Below are positions 17,188-28,548 of a stretch of DNA of 47,625 bases, in pieces (position 1 is the first letter of the stretch; the number at the start of each line of letters is the position of its first letter). The stretch spans positions 221,920 through 269,544 of the forward strand of contig BJOX01000099.1 in the NCBI GenBank assembly GCA_009731375.1, in the 5' to 3' direction. The position numbers and the translations under genes were made by a program. The notes beneath the pieces are model-generated. The model saw only the letters and a list, made by a program, of their open reading frames with translations, was not told the origin of the DNA and searched no databases. This DNA comes from Paulinella micropora. Taxonomy: Eukaryota > Cercozoa > Imbricatea > Euglyphida.

Positions 17188-17445
17188 TCTGCTGTGATTG
17201 TGATCGTCGTTGTTGTGATGGGCGTGCAATTTGCTGGGCATTCGCTACACATCAACTAGCGGCAGCATTCCACAGGCTTCCCCCTCATTCCCATGCTCGG
17301 GGAACCATCCCAAGTACCCGAGCCAGGCAGGCCTCCCAACCCACCTGCCCAACTAAGGCAGCCCCTCGAGGGTAGCCCACAGACGCAGCCGCTGGCTCCT
17401 GTGGGTACCGTTCCATGCGCAGGACCCAGGCGGTCTGCATGCAAC
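17188..17445. other. GC-rich unassigned sequence at the left flank of the viral block
   Basis: Unique, GC-rich sequence with a 62-codon minus frame rich in Gly, Pro and Cys but no recognisable motif. It ends in TACTATAGGTACTACTATAGG, after which base composition drops sharply to AT-rich. It is either host exon/intron sequence or a relic of another element. Confidence 0.4.
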
Positions 17446-17797
17446 TACTATAGGTACTACTATAGGACACTTATCGTTTTATATAAAATAAGGCTATTTT
17501 TACATAAATTAGTCTTACTATTAATTTCAACGAAAATATACATAATTTTATCCAAATTCAATATAAAAATCATTAAGCCATAAATAGTCTATATTTGAAT
17601 TTCTCTCAAACTCTAAAAAAAAGATAACTTATCTATCTTTGCCAAATAAATACTAAGAGACATTAAAACCTGTTTCTTAGTTTTTCTTGGTGTCCTGAAC
17701 TTAGTTATCTTTTTTGAAAAAATTAAAGGTCCTCCCTATTGCGAGTTTGATTAATTAATTTTTTTCCATAAATTTTTTTACCAGTCTATATAGACTA
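17446..17797. other. AT-rich left end of the viral block
   Basis: No gene seen. It may contain what is left of a terminal repeat, but no matching inverted copy exists at the right edge. Confidence 0.5.
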
Positions 17798-18043
17798 ATG
17801 ACCACCCTCACTAGACTATGTGAAAAATTTGGAAAACTTTCAATTGAGAAGAATAAGGAATTCTTTTCAGTAAGAGATGTCCAACAGATAATTGATGAAG
17901 AAATTAAGGCTATTGAAAAAAGTAGAGAAGGAAAGCCAACCGATGTTTTTCCGTTCGGTAAGTATCGCGGGAAAAAGGTTTCAGATATTGCTACCATTGA
18001 TAAGCCATATCTTGAATGGGTTATGAAACAGCCTTTGGTTTGA
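17798..18043 (+). CDS. Small viral protein with FGKYRGKKVSDIA module
   Basis: Eighty-one codons. The C-terminal half (FPFGKYRGKKVSDIATIDKP, then YLEWVMKQ) matches a short module known from phage, bacterial and giant-virus proteins, of the DUF3820 type by my recollection. The N-terminal half is helical and charged. After the TGA, a shifted frame (FTDIKSEVKKYLQSNK) continues in the style of the second copy's tail, suggesting a frame loss near 18043. Function unknown; the module often accompanies nucleic-acid enzymes. Confidence 0.6.
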   Translation: MTTLTRLCEKFGKLSIEKNKEFFSVRDVQQIIDEEIKAIEKSREGKPTDVFPFGKYRGKKVSDIATIDKPYLEWVMKQPLV

Positions 18044-18159
18044 TAAATTTACAGACATTAAAAGTGAAGTAAAAAAATATTTACAATCAAATAAAATAAA
18101 ATATCTTCATATATATCAATGACAGACCTGAACACCAAACAGGACTACTTGAATTGAAA

Positions 18160-18617
18160 AATGGAAAATTGACAGCGAAATAAAAAAGCCAACAATTAAA
18201 TGGACTAAACCTGACATTGTTTCTTTCTATGAGCAATACAAGCCGAGGCACGACAACGTGAAAGTAGTTATTCCATCGGAGGCTACATTAGAAAAAATAA
18301 TGGAGGAACAAAGCACTCCTTTTAAGGAAACAGATCTTGTTGTGAGCGAGACAGGTATCACGGAAATCAAGGCTAATGTTGGCGAAGAGATAGCGAATGC
18401 TACAGACGAAGGATGTATAGCGAATGCTACAGACGAAGGATGTATAGCGAATGCTACAGACGAAGTATGTATAGCAAAAAAAGATGTCATTCTTCAATAT
18501 GGAAAATATGCACACAAAAACATTGAAGATGTAGCCAAGATTGATACACCATACCTTGAATAGTTAGTTCAACAGCCATGGTGCCAAAATGTAGATGACA
18601 TAAAAAAATTCTTATGA
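18160..18617 (+). pseudogene. Second FGKY-module gene with internal TAG
   Basis: The frame is open from about 18160 (WKIDSEIKKP) through the module (QYGKYAHKNIEDVAKIDTPY) to a TAG at 18561-18563. It continues in frame as LVQQPWCQNVDDIKKFL to TGA at 18617. The TAG sits where the first copy has Trp (YLEW), so a TGG-to-TAG change is the likely lesion. Upstream of the module are three in-frame copies of a nine-residue unit, EGCIANATD, a small coding minisatellite. It is a paralogue of the gene at 17798. Confidence 0.6.
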
Positions 18618-18650
18618 TATAACATTGTCTTAAATTAAATTTTTTTTGCT

Positions 18651-19898
18651 TTATTGGTCTTCTATGAGGTTTGCGATAACATTAACATTTGAACCATTAT
18701 TACCAGTAGCAACGGATCTTTGTGTAAAATTCAATACATCACTAGGAGACAGATATATATCATAATTTCTAAGATTTATTTGTTGAGTTGATTGAAAATT
18801 TACGTAAAGTTTAAAAATTGTTGTTACGTTGGCAACGGCACTCGCCTTTGTATCAGTATCTACAATTAAATACTTAGTATCAACATCTGCAAAACCTGCT
18901 CCAGTTAGTGTCCCATTCAATACTATTCTTACTACACACGCCTTACTATCTTCATTCGTAATAGTTATCAACGTGGGATAAACATTTGAATAATTTCTTA
19001 AATTAGCACCAGCAACATCAAATGTTGCTTTATTCCTGATACTAATAATAGTGCTTTTAGTTGTATTTGCTGCTTTACTTCCACTTCGTTTGTTATAATT
19101 GTGTTTATCATATTACTTCCTTCAATAAATAATCCAACACTCGCTGTTTTAAGAGTTTGAATTCCGGTAGACTCATCATTTCTCATTAGTGCAGTAAATG
19201 GTAAAGTAGTATTTCTTAGACTTACACCTGTGTTGGCATTCGCATACTTAATAGTATGGACTAATTGAAATTCGCCTGTCGTAGGATTTTCAATAGAAAA
19301 CCTTGTAGCATCAAAGCCTAATATTGAAATTGAATTTGGAATACATTTCCTTTACTCCAATCAATAACATACATATCTTTTGTTACATTGCACTAGTTAT
19401 CCCAGTTTGCTTGTTGAATATAAGTTGTTGCCCCTCCTTTGGCATGTAGAATACTCATCCAGACATTAGTTTTATAAAATAAAAACCATTTGAAAAATCA
19501 CTTTCACCAATTCCTACACATGAATAATAGGATTTTGTGTCATCAGTTGTCCATATAGCAGTGAAGCGACCAACAACTCCCATACCCGTCCGATATTTTA
19601 TTCTTCTTTTACTTGTTAGGATAGCATTCGCAGTGTTATCTGCTTGAGTTTTTAATTCTACCATATTATTCAAAAATGACACAGAAGATTTTGGTTCTGT
19701 TTTAGTACATACCCTTGTATTAATAGAGTATGGAAAGATTTCCTGAACAACTGGAGTTAGTTGTCCAACTAGTGTTTCTCCAAAAGCAGTTTTCATATTA
19801 TCAGTTTTAATACCACCATCATATCCTACTTTGACATTTATAAAATCTCCGTCTGGATTCTGTGCGATTAAATTTCTCTGGTGATACATATTGTGCAT
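18651..19898 (-). pseudogene. Phage/virus-type virion surface protein, broken
   Basis: The first 147 codons are intact from ATG at 19898 and include KYRTGMGVVGRFTAIWTTDD and GIGESDFSNGFYF. The last 107 codons, ending NVNVIANLIEDQ, are also intact. Between them the frame is lost at least three times (about 19455, 19380 and 19000). These N- and C-terminal patterns resemble a family I know from phages and some large DNA viruses, thought to be virion fibre or surface proteins; that match is from memory. Intact length would be about 415 residues, encoded next to the capsid gene on the same strand. Confidence 0.5.
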
Positions 19899-19996
19899 AA
19901 CACAAAACGAGTTTGTTTATATAACGAGTTTATATATAAAACAAAAAAAAATTATTTAAATCATTGATATTTTATTCAGAAATCTATTCATATCCA

Positions 19997-21552
19997 TTAA
20001 GACATAGTAATAACATTCGCCTTCACTTGAACCTCTCGCTGAGTTATAGCCAGAGTGTAATGATTGAGACCAACACTTGCAGTAGTAGCCATCATCTCCC
20101 AGCGTCTCTCTTGAGAAATGTCAAGCTCACTAATTTCATTCTGGTCTTTACTCCAAAGCGGGCGAGTGTTGTCAAATGTATCCACCCAGAACAAGTTGTA
20201 TTGATAGACATTGCTATTTACCAAAGCACTGCCTTCAATCTTATTTTTTAGATACATGTAATTTTCAAGTGTTGTATTAGCAGTGCTAATATTAAATTCT
20301 TGAAGTCTAGACCTGTCAAGGGTAGTCTAGACCTGTCAAGTGTAGTATAGAAGGAAGTAATCTTTGAACCATTCCTATTATCGTTATCATACACTGTATT
20401 CTTTGTTTCTTCATTATTAAATGCTGAATGGTAAATTTTCTTAATTCTCCGTCAGTGTCATCTATCGAACCTCATAATAATGTTCTGACTTGTAGATGCC
20501 TGAATTGTGTTTTTGTATGAGTATGGGTAGTCAATCGTAAAAGACATACATTCGGCACTGCTAACTTTTTGTTGAATAGACTTGATAACATCAGGGTTTG
20601 TTTCAACCGCTAGAAAAAAATTTAAGTTTGCTACCTGCGAATTAGCGGTGCAAGGAAAAGAACCTTGATTTGCTGTGTTGATATTCGGTAGCAAGACCTG
20701 TATTAGCATCAACAACACCAATATGATAAACAGTTCTATTACTAGCATCCCAAACAATTCTCATGGTCAGAATTTCAGGAAACATAATAGTCTTATCAAG
20801 TGCGAAAATAATATTGTAAATCATAGACAATGGAATCTTCACATAAATAATAGGATCTATGTTATTACCACCAATACCTCCCTCAAGATACTTTGCCTCA
20901 GTGTATAAAACATTCACAGCAGACACAGCACCCGCTCCAGTTGTCAGCAAAGTATCATCATGTCTTTGTGCATTAAGTGATGGAGGAGCGATAGCCCCAG
21001 CAATAGCATTACCAAAACGGATTAATGTCGCCTGAAGGTGACCATCGGTATCAATACTACCCAATACAGTCGCTACACTTGCATGTTGACCAGCATACAC
21101 GTTAGCAGTAAAGGCTGTTGTAGCACGTCCATCAGTATTACACTTTTGAATCATACACCCAACACCAAGACTTGCTCCATGGTTCTCGAGTGCCAAAAAG
21201 TCCTTCAATGAATTCTCAGGCTTCCAAATCATTTTCGTAATAGTTCCGACATTATTCAAATCACACAAATAAACACCGCTACGGGTTTGAAGTTGAATCT
21301 GTCTAATCATACTCAAAAAATCCATAAAAATACGATTGTGTCTATCAGCAACTCCTGAAGCACCTGGAGCGTAAGTGAAACTCAGCACCGACTTTGCCAA
21401 GTTAAATGGGCGACTGATAAGGTCGAATGAGCTTCCCTGACCGCCCGCTGAAGTAACAACAACATTTCCTGCTCCTTCGCGAGGAGTAAGTTTGTTAAGG
21501 CGATACGAACCGCTGACTGATTATCTAATTTTCCGCCGTGTTGAGTTAGCAT
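19997..21552 (-). pseudogene. Major capsid protein candidate (Polinton-like virus type), frameshifted
   Basis: Start ATG at 21552. About 517 codons in total, the size of double jelly-roll capsid proteins of Polinton-like viruses. The longest intact piece, 252 codons (21400-20642), begins in a conserved-looking stretch (NLAKSVLSFTYAPGASG) and includes DRHNRIFMDFL and TRSGVYLCDLNN. Frame changes lie near 21500, 20700 and 20455-20280, and the last 86 codons end QVKANVITMS. The call rests on size, hydrophobic beta-rich composition, position beside penton-like and protease genes, and a general resemblance to such capsids. No structure-level check was possible. Confidence 0.65.
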
Positions 21553-21646
21553 TTTTTTGTTTTTTTAGGCAGTTGTGAAAATTAACTAATTCACCAGAAT
21601 ATATTTATAGAAAAAAATAAATAATTCTAAAATGAAATTAATTACC

Positions 21647-22595
21647 TTACCTCACCTTTAACAAATTGAAAAATGATGTAAATAAATTAAAATAATTTGT
21701 CTCTCTGTAAATTAATAATGTCATAACGATACCTAACCCATTAAGATTTATAGCCTGATCGTTTTCGTCTGTAAGATAAAACCTATATACATTATGTGCA
21801 CTGGTTGATAATTTCTGACCATACTCAGACCCACTTCCGTCGTATATAACGGCTCCAAATGGAATTTCGTTTGCTGTGTATATTTCTTGTAGCACGTGAT
21901 TATCTCCTTCACCAACTAATTCCGATTGAAGATACAGAGTTTTTTCACCAGTTAGAATAATTACATTTGGTGATTTAATAAAATTATTAGCAAAGAAATA
22001 TGTTGAATTTCTACTAAACCCCATAACTTCGGAAGGCAAGAGTGGGGCAAAGCTACATACCCACATACCTACATACCTACATACCTACATCAGGCCCTTC
22101 CAACCCAAGTCCTCAATCCGCTGTCCTGCCCCTCTCCGCCGATTCCTCAGCTGTTCCCCCTTTCCCCCTCATTATCCCTTCCTCCTCCTCTTCCACAACA
22201 TATAAATAGCGGTTGAATTCCTTTATTCTCTGACACACTGAATGTTAATTTTCCATCTTCTGACTCTATGTTGGTATTATTACTGGATACCACATAAGTA
22301 TAATTATTAGGGCTGTCTGCTGTTAGCACCTCTGCCAGTTTATTTTTTAAATTCTTCATTGTGTAGTTTCCTTCAGGTATCGTAATTAAAGCATCATACC
22401 CGTCTTCGGATAATGTAAAAGTATTGTAAGGACTGGCGACAGAGTAATATGATTATGGAATGTAAATATGAAGAATTTTACAATGTGTGAAATTGTCTAG
22501 CCTCTTCATATTGACTTCGTGTGTAAAGTTGCTATCAGTGCATGTTATCCTATTTTTACTATTAATGTAATAGATACTGCTGACCTACCCCCTTA
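21647..22595 (-). pseudogene. Minor capsid/penton-like protein, with stop and an insertion
   Basis: Reading down the minus strand: INSKNRITCTDSNFTHEV, then IP, a TAA where Lys would be expected, SYYSV, then NTFTLSEDGYDALITIPEGN and a beta-rich stretch to about 22200. Coding then resumes at about 22050 with LLPSEVMGFSRNSTYFFANN and ends near 21647. The pattern of INSK, then IPxSYY, then NTF, IPEGNYT, and a late LGF-type motif is typical of penton-like minor capsid proteins in Polinton-like viruses as I know them. About 150 bp of GC-rich, TACC-repeat sequence unlike the virus interrupts the gene. Intact length would be about 265 residues. Confidence 0.6.
22050..22200. repeat. GC-rich insert with (CATACCTA)n in the penton-like gene
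   Basis: Four TACCTACA-type units are followed by a C-rich stretch. Composition matches host flanks, not the surrounding viral DNA. Its borders coincide with the break in the penton-like frame. Confidence 0.65.
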
Positions 22596-22628
22596 GTAAT
22601 CCATTGTATATTATGCGAATAATATTTT

Positions 22629-23174
22629 TTAAATGAAGGTGTCAAAACCATACCCATTCTGTGCTTTTAATTTTTCCGCTTCTTCTTTTAAGTCTGTATA
22701 ACCGCTAGCAAACTTAAACCGGTTGCCTTTACTTCTTTCAATCAAAAATCTCATAGCAAACCATCCACAGATATCACTGGTATCACTCTGCTCTTTTACT
22801 TTATTTACTTTCATTAATAGATAAGTGCTGGGGTGGCTTTTATCTATTAGTTGTTTCATTTGTTGCTGAAAATCTTCCGTTGGCTCGTAAAGTGCTAATG
22901 GATCATACACTTCAACACTCCTGTCTTTATCTAGACTTATCCATACAGCCATCCAGTGCTGTCCTTTTTTGTTGCTCGGGTCGGTATTCACAATAAATCC
23001 GTATCGCTTTCTGCTTCCGGGCTTCAACTGGTAGATTTCATCACTTGCTATCGCTCCGAGATACCATCCATATTTTTTCATTATTTCATCTATTTCATTA
23101 GTTATTAACACCCGACCCTCACCCTCCTGCTCTGGCTTTGGGCTCTGGCTGTGGCTCTTGTTGTGAGGGGACAA
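22629..23174 (-). CDS. Adenain-like (C48/C5-type) maturation cysteine protease domain
   Basis: 181 codons, intact. The catalytic set is visible in order: His73 (GQHWMAVW), Asp91 (VEVYDPLA), Gln129 and Cys136 (VKEQSDTSDICGWFAMRF). The Gln-to-Cys spacing of seven residues is the same as in adenovirus protease. Polinton and Polinton-like virus genomes carry this enzyme to process virion proteins. The apparent start lies in a Pro/Gln-rich linker that is open in another frame upstream, so the protease is probably the C-terminal domain of the longer gene at 23119-24622. One frameshift at about 23125 separates them. Confidence 0.85.
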   Translation of the reverse strand: MSPHNKSHSQSPKPEQEGEGRVLITNEIDEIMKKYGWYLGAIASDEIYQLKPGSRKRYGFIVNTDPSNKKGQHWMAVWISLDKDRSVEVYDPLALYEPTEDFQQQMKQLIDKSHPSTYLLMKVNKVKEQSDTSDICGWFAMRFLIERSKGNRFKFASGYTDLKEEAEKLKAQNGYGFDTFI

Positions 23175-24622
23175 GCCCCTCCAAATCGCTTCGCTTTTCT
23201 GGCTCTGGTTGCTGTTGGTCTGGCTGTTGCCCAGGCTCTGGCTGTGGCTCTAATGGCGTGGTAATGGTTGTCTCCGCGACGCTCGGAGGTACGGTAGGGG
23301 GTGAAAACCCCTCCTGTGGCATCCCCTCGTCAATATTTAAATCCGTTGAAACTTATTTATCTAAATTTGGATCGGATGTCATTTTGTTTGTTAGAGTATT
23401 TACAAAATCATTTTTGTTCATTGTGTGTTTCCAATCCTTTCGTTCTAAGTATTTTTTATTTTCGCTATTGAAAAAACTGTTGCTATCATTTCGTCCAATG
23501 TATGGTGTAATTTCCTGCCCACCCCTCCTTGGTTCCCCATTACTCATCATACTTAGCATAATCTGCTATTTTCTTTTTTTATTTGGTTCTCATCTGTTCC
23601 TACATTAATATTAAACTTTCTAACCATCTCTATAATCCATTTGCTATTTTCTCTATGTTTCAATTTTGTATGTCCGTCCATTTCAAGTTTCCTTTTTAAG
23701 GCTCGTGATAAATCAACGATTTTTATTTCTGGTAAATACTTTTTTGATAAGGCTTCATTCATTTTTTGCTTAAACTGTAAATTTTTTACATCATTTTCCG
23801 TTGCTTCCCCCTTTTTTCTGCTTGTGCTAGTGCTTTCCTCATATCAGTCAGTTTTACATTTTTCTGTTATATAATTAATACCATCTGCTGTTTTTTGTAT
23901 CATACTATTAGTTTTTTTTTAATCTCTTCGTCAGTAAAATAAGCAGATTTCAAAAGTTTTATGTTTTCATCTAGTTCAGGGTCTTCTGCAGGAGGGGGTT
24001 TTGGAAGTGGTGGTGTAGGAGGTGGGCCTCCTAGCGGTGGTGCTTGTATAAGCTATGGTTGATATTGCGGATGTGGTAATAGTAATAATTTTTGTTTCCT
24101 ATCGTGTTCAAACTTTACGTCTTTTAAAAGTTTTTGCTCCTTCTTTATTTCTCTTTTCATTTCGTCTTGTTTTTCCTTCATTTCGACATCCTCCTTCCTC
24201 TCTCTCTTCTTTTCTTTTCTTCTTCTTTCTCTTCAATGGCTTTCATTTATTTCCAACCTCTTCCTTTCTTCTATCACATCTTCCCTTTTCTTTTTTTCCT
24301 TTTCTTCCTCGTCATGTATTAACTCATATTTCTTTTGTAAGTTGCTTTGTATCTGGTTTCTGTTCTCGTGTTCAAGACGATTGAAATCATATTTGATTAT
24401 TTTTTCCCTTGGTTTGCGAGTAGCCATTTGCGACTTTGGTTTACCAATATATTTCAAAAACAACTTTACGATTTGAAGTGTGCTCATATCATTTGTTTTC
24501 TTACCGAAACTAAGATAATATTTTTTACCCTTCTGGATAATATAAGATCTCCCGCTCTTATTCCTATACACTCGTGGGGGTCTTACCTTAGTCTTTTTCG
24601 TATTAGTCTTTTTAGCAACCAT
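23119..24622 (-). pseudogene. Long upstream part of the protease gene: helical and Pro/Gln-rich, multiply frameshifted
   Basis: Pieces in order from ATG 24622: 129 codons starting with a basic segment (KGKKYYLSFGKK) and ending in a Glu/Lys-rich coiled coil; a proline run (PPLGGPPPTPPLPKPPP) near 24030; a charged helical piece (KIVDLSRALKRKLEMDGHTK) at 23762-23553; another at 23559-23353 ending at a TAA; and a Pro/Gln/Glu linker (QPEPGQQPDQQQPEPEK) at 23322-23119. No other gene start is apparent between them and the protease, so one ancestral gene of about 660 codons is likely. At least five frame breaks are present. Whether the precursor is self-processed is inference. Confidence 0.5.
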
Positions 24623-24683
24623 TGTATATTATCAAAAAAAAATATTTCTAATATCTTTAGAATTTGAAAACAAATATCATCAT

Positions 24684-24974
24684 TTAATGAAACTTTACAG
24701 CCCCTCCTCGTTGCTTACCATATCTGAGTTTTGATGCTGTAGCACTAACACTACCTGCGTAAGGCACCCCAATGCTACTCAATGCCCCCGCAGTTCTAGA
24801 GATTACCTTATTATCGCTAAAGAATTTATTAACAACCAAGGCTGTTTTTCCGACCTTTGCCCAGTTAATCTTTCCTCCCTTTTGTCTACATCCCTTCTTC
24901 TTAGTTTTCTTTTTTCCTCTCTTCTGTGGCATTGATGGATTGTATCCGATGTTATATTCTGATGGTTGTGACAT
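24684..24974 (-). CDS. Small basic virion-type protein
   Basis: The frame opens at 25025, but the internal Met starting MSQPSEYNIGYNPSM is the more natural start, giving about 96 residues. A strongly basic stretch (KRGKKKTKKKGCRQK) is followed by an amphipathic/hydrophobic segment (WAKVGKTALVVNKFF, then GALSSIGVPYAGSVSATASK) and a Gly-rich tail. Small basic-plus-hydrophobic proteins of this kind sit next to the capsid and protease genes in Polinton-like viruses and adenoviruses, where they act as core or membrane-active virion components. That role here is inference. The gene is intact. Confidence 0.55.
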   Translation of the reverse strand: MSQPSEYNIGYNPSMPQKRGKKKTKKKGCRQKGGKINWAKVGKTALVVNKFFSDNKVISRTAGALSSIGVPYAGSVSATASKLRYGKQRGGAVKFH

Positions 24975-25051
24975 TATCACTGGTGATACTGGCATATATA
25001 AGAAAGATTTAAAATCTTTCAGCAAAAATAAAAAAAATAATTCTAAAAATA

Positions 25052-28000
25052 TTATTTCAATCTGAAGTTGAAGTTTTTGCGAAGTTCATCATCAACACTT
25101 GAGACATAAAGAAAATTAAATCTCTCCTGTGTTGCTTCGTGATACTTTTGAAGAAAATAATCAAAATCAAAAGATAGGTCTAAGTGTTTATACACGAGTT
25201 TCATTTTGTCCTGAGACTGACCAGGAAAGATTAATAAATAATCTAACTGCTTAATGGTTTCTGGCCGTATGTCGTTCAGATACTGTGACATAATCACCTT
25301 ACTTTTATAGTGTCTGTTCTTTTTGAACAAATCACTATAGCAGACTGGATTTAACTTATTAATAAAATCTAAGCCTAAGCATTCCTTTATATCTTCTTTT
25401 TTTCTCCTGTCTGAATATTGAATTGGATTAGACAATACCCATAATTGTCCATCGCTTGCTTTCAAAGACATTAAAGCAGTATTTGAACTATTCTCCCATA
25501 TGAACGCACTCGTTGAAGAATTATTCAATCTAAATCTAAAAGCATAAGAAGTTAATCCTCCGCCTACTCCTCCTGCTGGTGCTGTTCCTCCAATTAATGC
25601 TTTATTTGCTCCAGACTGAGACATATAAATCCCCCAGTTTGGATCAGCAGTATCCCATACAAATATTCCTCTCGCGTTCGTCCCGTCTGTTTGTCCTTTA
25701 ATTCCTATTTTCGCTCCATTATTAGTTGTTGTCGTTAGCACCCCAGAATATGTAATTCCCGCATTCGCCGTTATTAATCCAGTTGCTGTTAATGTTGTTG
25801 TTGATGCCCCCGCATTTGCCGTTATCGTCACACTCGCCGTTATTGCCTTTGTTGTTAATAAGCCTGCTGTATCAAGTTCAAGAGCCACAGACCAAGGAAT
25901 AACATTTCCAACTGCTCTCCCACTATCATACAAAAATCTAAGTTTGTTGGAAAATTTATTAATTAAAAAGTTTGAACTCACATAACTTGATCTCCATCCC
26001 GCGCCATCTAAATAAGCATCAAAAGCCATATTTATGCTATTATGTCCTAAATTAAATAGTCCAAATGTAGATATATATATTCTGTTGTAATAGCTTGGAA
26101 ATGTGCTCCAGCAGTATTATTATTAAAAGTCCCATACAATTCTAAACCCGCTGTCGTACCTATTCCTTTTGTTGTGTTTCCTATAATTATTGGTTTGCCT
26201 GTTGCTGTTGTTATTTTATCGCTTGCCGTTCATGTTGTTGTAGTCATGCCAGCAGTTGAAGTGATTGATGTTCCCGTTATTGTTCCAGCGCTTGTTATGT
26301 TGTTTGAGTTCATATCTAAGTACCCATAAAACCGCATACCACCAGCATTGTTAAAACGGACAATGTCAGATGAAGCACTTTTATTGTCCAAAAGTTTTGA
26401 AATATAAAGACCTGCTCCTTTTACATCAAATGCTACATTCGTGAATACATAACCTCTTTGGTTCGCGGTTCCACTTGTAGCAGTATTTAGAGTAAATAAG
26501 AAATATTGACAATCACCAGTTGTCTGCGAAAGGAATATATCTCCTCCATTTTGGTTTAATATCCTCGCCCCATTATATGTTATATTTCCAACATTAATGA
26601 TTTCTTGATTATTAAAATCAGCCGTTTGTGTTAAAGTTAGATATTTTATCGTAGTGCTCGCCCCATTCAATGTTTTACTTCCTGTTATGGTTTGGTCTGT
26701 TGTTAGTTTTACAGTTTGTACGTCTAATGTATCCACATAACTTTTGTTTGCTCCGTCCGTTGTTGCTGATGGTGTTGCTAAGTTTGTCATTCTGTTGTTG
26801 TTCAAACTTAATGTTGTTCCAGTTGCAGTTATAATTAAAGTATTACCTGAATATAAATCTACATACGAACCAGTTATTTGTATCGGATAAAATGTTTCTG
26901 TTGCTATTTTCTGTTCTGCAATCATTCCTATTTTTGTATCAAAGGCGATGCCGATGCCGTCAAAAGAAGCAGGATTTGATGAACCACTTACTTCTAAAAC
27001 TGATGTAAATTTTTTATTGCCTGCTATGGTTTGGTCTCCTGTTAATTTAACCACAGAAGTATCAAGAACAGAAACATCCACACCATCAACAAGATTAACA
27101 TTTGTTATGCTTTGGCTTTTCATATCAATACCCGCACTAGCATTTATCATGTTGCTGAATGTTTTGGTTCCTGCTATGGTTTGGTCTCCTGTGTTAGTTT
27201 AACCACCGAACCATCAACTGCAAGAGTGGTGAGATTAATTCCATTATATGTAGAATCCCTTGAAATAGCATAACCACCCATATTTAATGCTCCTGTCATA
27301 CTGACGGTGCCGTCTAATCTAAGAAATGGTGATGCCACATTTCGCCATTGACCTGTGCTACAAATAAGCAGTTGATTATCTGTTGCTGTTGTTATAATCA
27401 CATCACTATGTGTATCAATACTTCCACTTGCTGACACTTTCGCGTTGTTGGAGTCGTGCTCTGATAACCAAGTTGCGATAGCCCTACTATTTAGTTGATT
27501 TACATTTGTAATGTTTTGGCTGTTCATATTTAGTCCTCCCGTCATACTGGCAGTGCCGTCTAATCTCAGAAAGGGTGAAGTCGTATTTCTCCATCGTCCT
27601 GTGCTATAAATGAGTAATCGATTATCTGCTGGGAAGCCTGTTATTGTCACATCGCTGTGGCTATCTATACTTCCACCTGCTGACACGTTATTATTATTAT
27701 CATTATGCTCAAATATCCATTCATCAACATCTTTGGTATTTAGTAAATTTACTCCTGTTATATTCAAATACCCTCCCATATTAATATTACCGAATTCATC
27801 AACATTTATCGGAAAGGTTTTATTTACCCAGTTTATTGAATTATATGTTAGATAACTATTAGTGGCTATTGGTGCGGTTATGACTACATCAAAAAGTGTG
27901 TCAATAGAACCGAGGGCGGTATTCTTCCATTACCATCTACATCATTATATGTTAAGTATTGACCGACCAATGGTGCAGATATGTTTGTGTCTATCAAATT

Positions 28001-28457
28001 GTATAAACTGGTTTGGTGCGGATTGGAAGTATTGCTTCTGTGTTGAGTTGAGGCTTTGACTTCGTCGTTGTCCCTCACTCGTTGTTCTGTATAGTATAAA
28101 TTTTTTCCTTCTTTGATGTCTGATGTTGATTTTAAAGCGAGACGTGTGTCAAAGCGGTACCAGTCCAATAATAAGTAAGTCCTTCTTTTAGGTCAGTTGT
28201 TGATTTTAAAGCGAGCCGTGTGTCAAAGCTGTTATTAGTCCAATAATAATTAAGTCCTTCTTTTAGGTCGGTTGTGCTTTTGGTAGCCAGTCGTGTATCA
28301 AACCGCACATCTGTATAATAAAGATTTATTGGGTCTGCATCTTCTGGCACTCTGTCTGTATTCAGACCGACTATGTTCGTGTTTGTTAAGTCTAAGTTTG
28401 CGATTGATAGGCTGTCTGTCACGATTTCAATCCGAGTAATGATTTATATTGCGACAT
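25052..28457 (-). pseudogene. Phage-type tail-fibre protein with S74 chaperone end, frameshifted
   Basis: The gene spans 3.4 kb (about 1,130 codons) from ATG 28457. The N-terminal part has repeats of FDTRLATKSTTDLKEG followed by YYW or YYT, as in phage tail fibres. The middle has repeated units with PFLRLDGTASMTGGLNMNSQ and TDGANKSYVDTL. The last 325 codons are intact and end in an intramolecular chaperone of endosialidase (Peptidase S74) signature, SDRRKKEDIKE then GLDFINKLNPVCYSD. In phages this domain trimerises the fibre and cleaves itself off. Frame breaks lie near 28425, 28140, 27885, 27180 and 26225-26030. A host-attachment fibre is the likely role. Confidence 0.85.
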
Positions 28458-28548
28458 TGTATATAATTATTTTGAATTTTTTTATTTTTGTTAAATTATA
28501 CTAACAAAAAATACAATTATTTTGTGTAATATCATTCGTCGGTAAACA

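Noticed and set aside
17205-17220. Telomere-like or rDNA sequence near the viral left edge and at 44640
   Set aside because: Isolated CCCTAAC-like words without tandem repetition; no rRNA similarity recognised.
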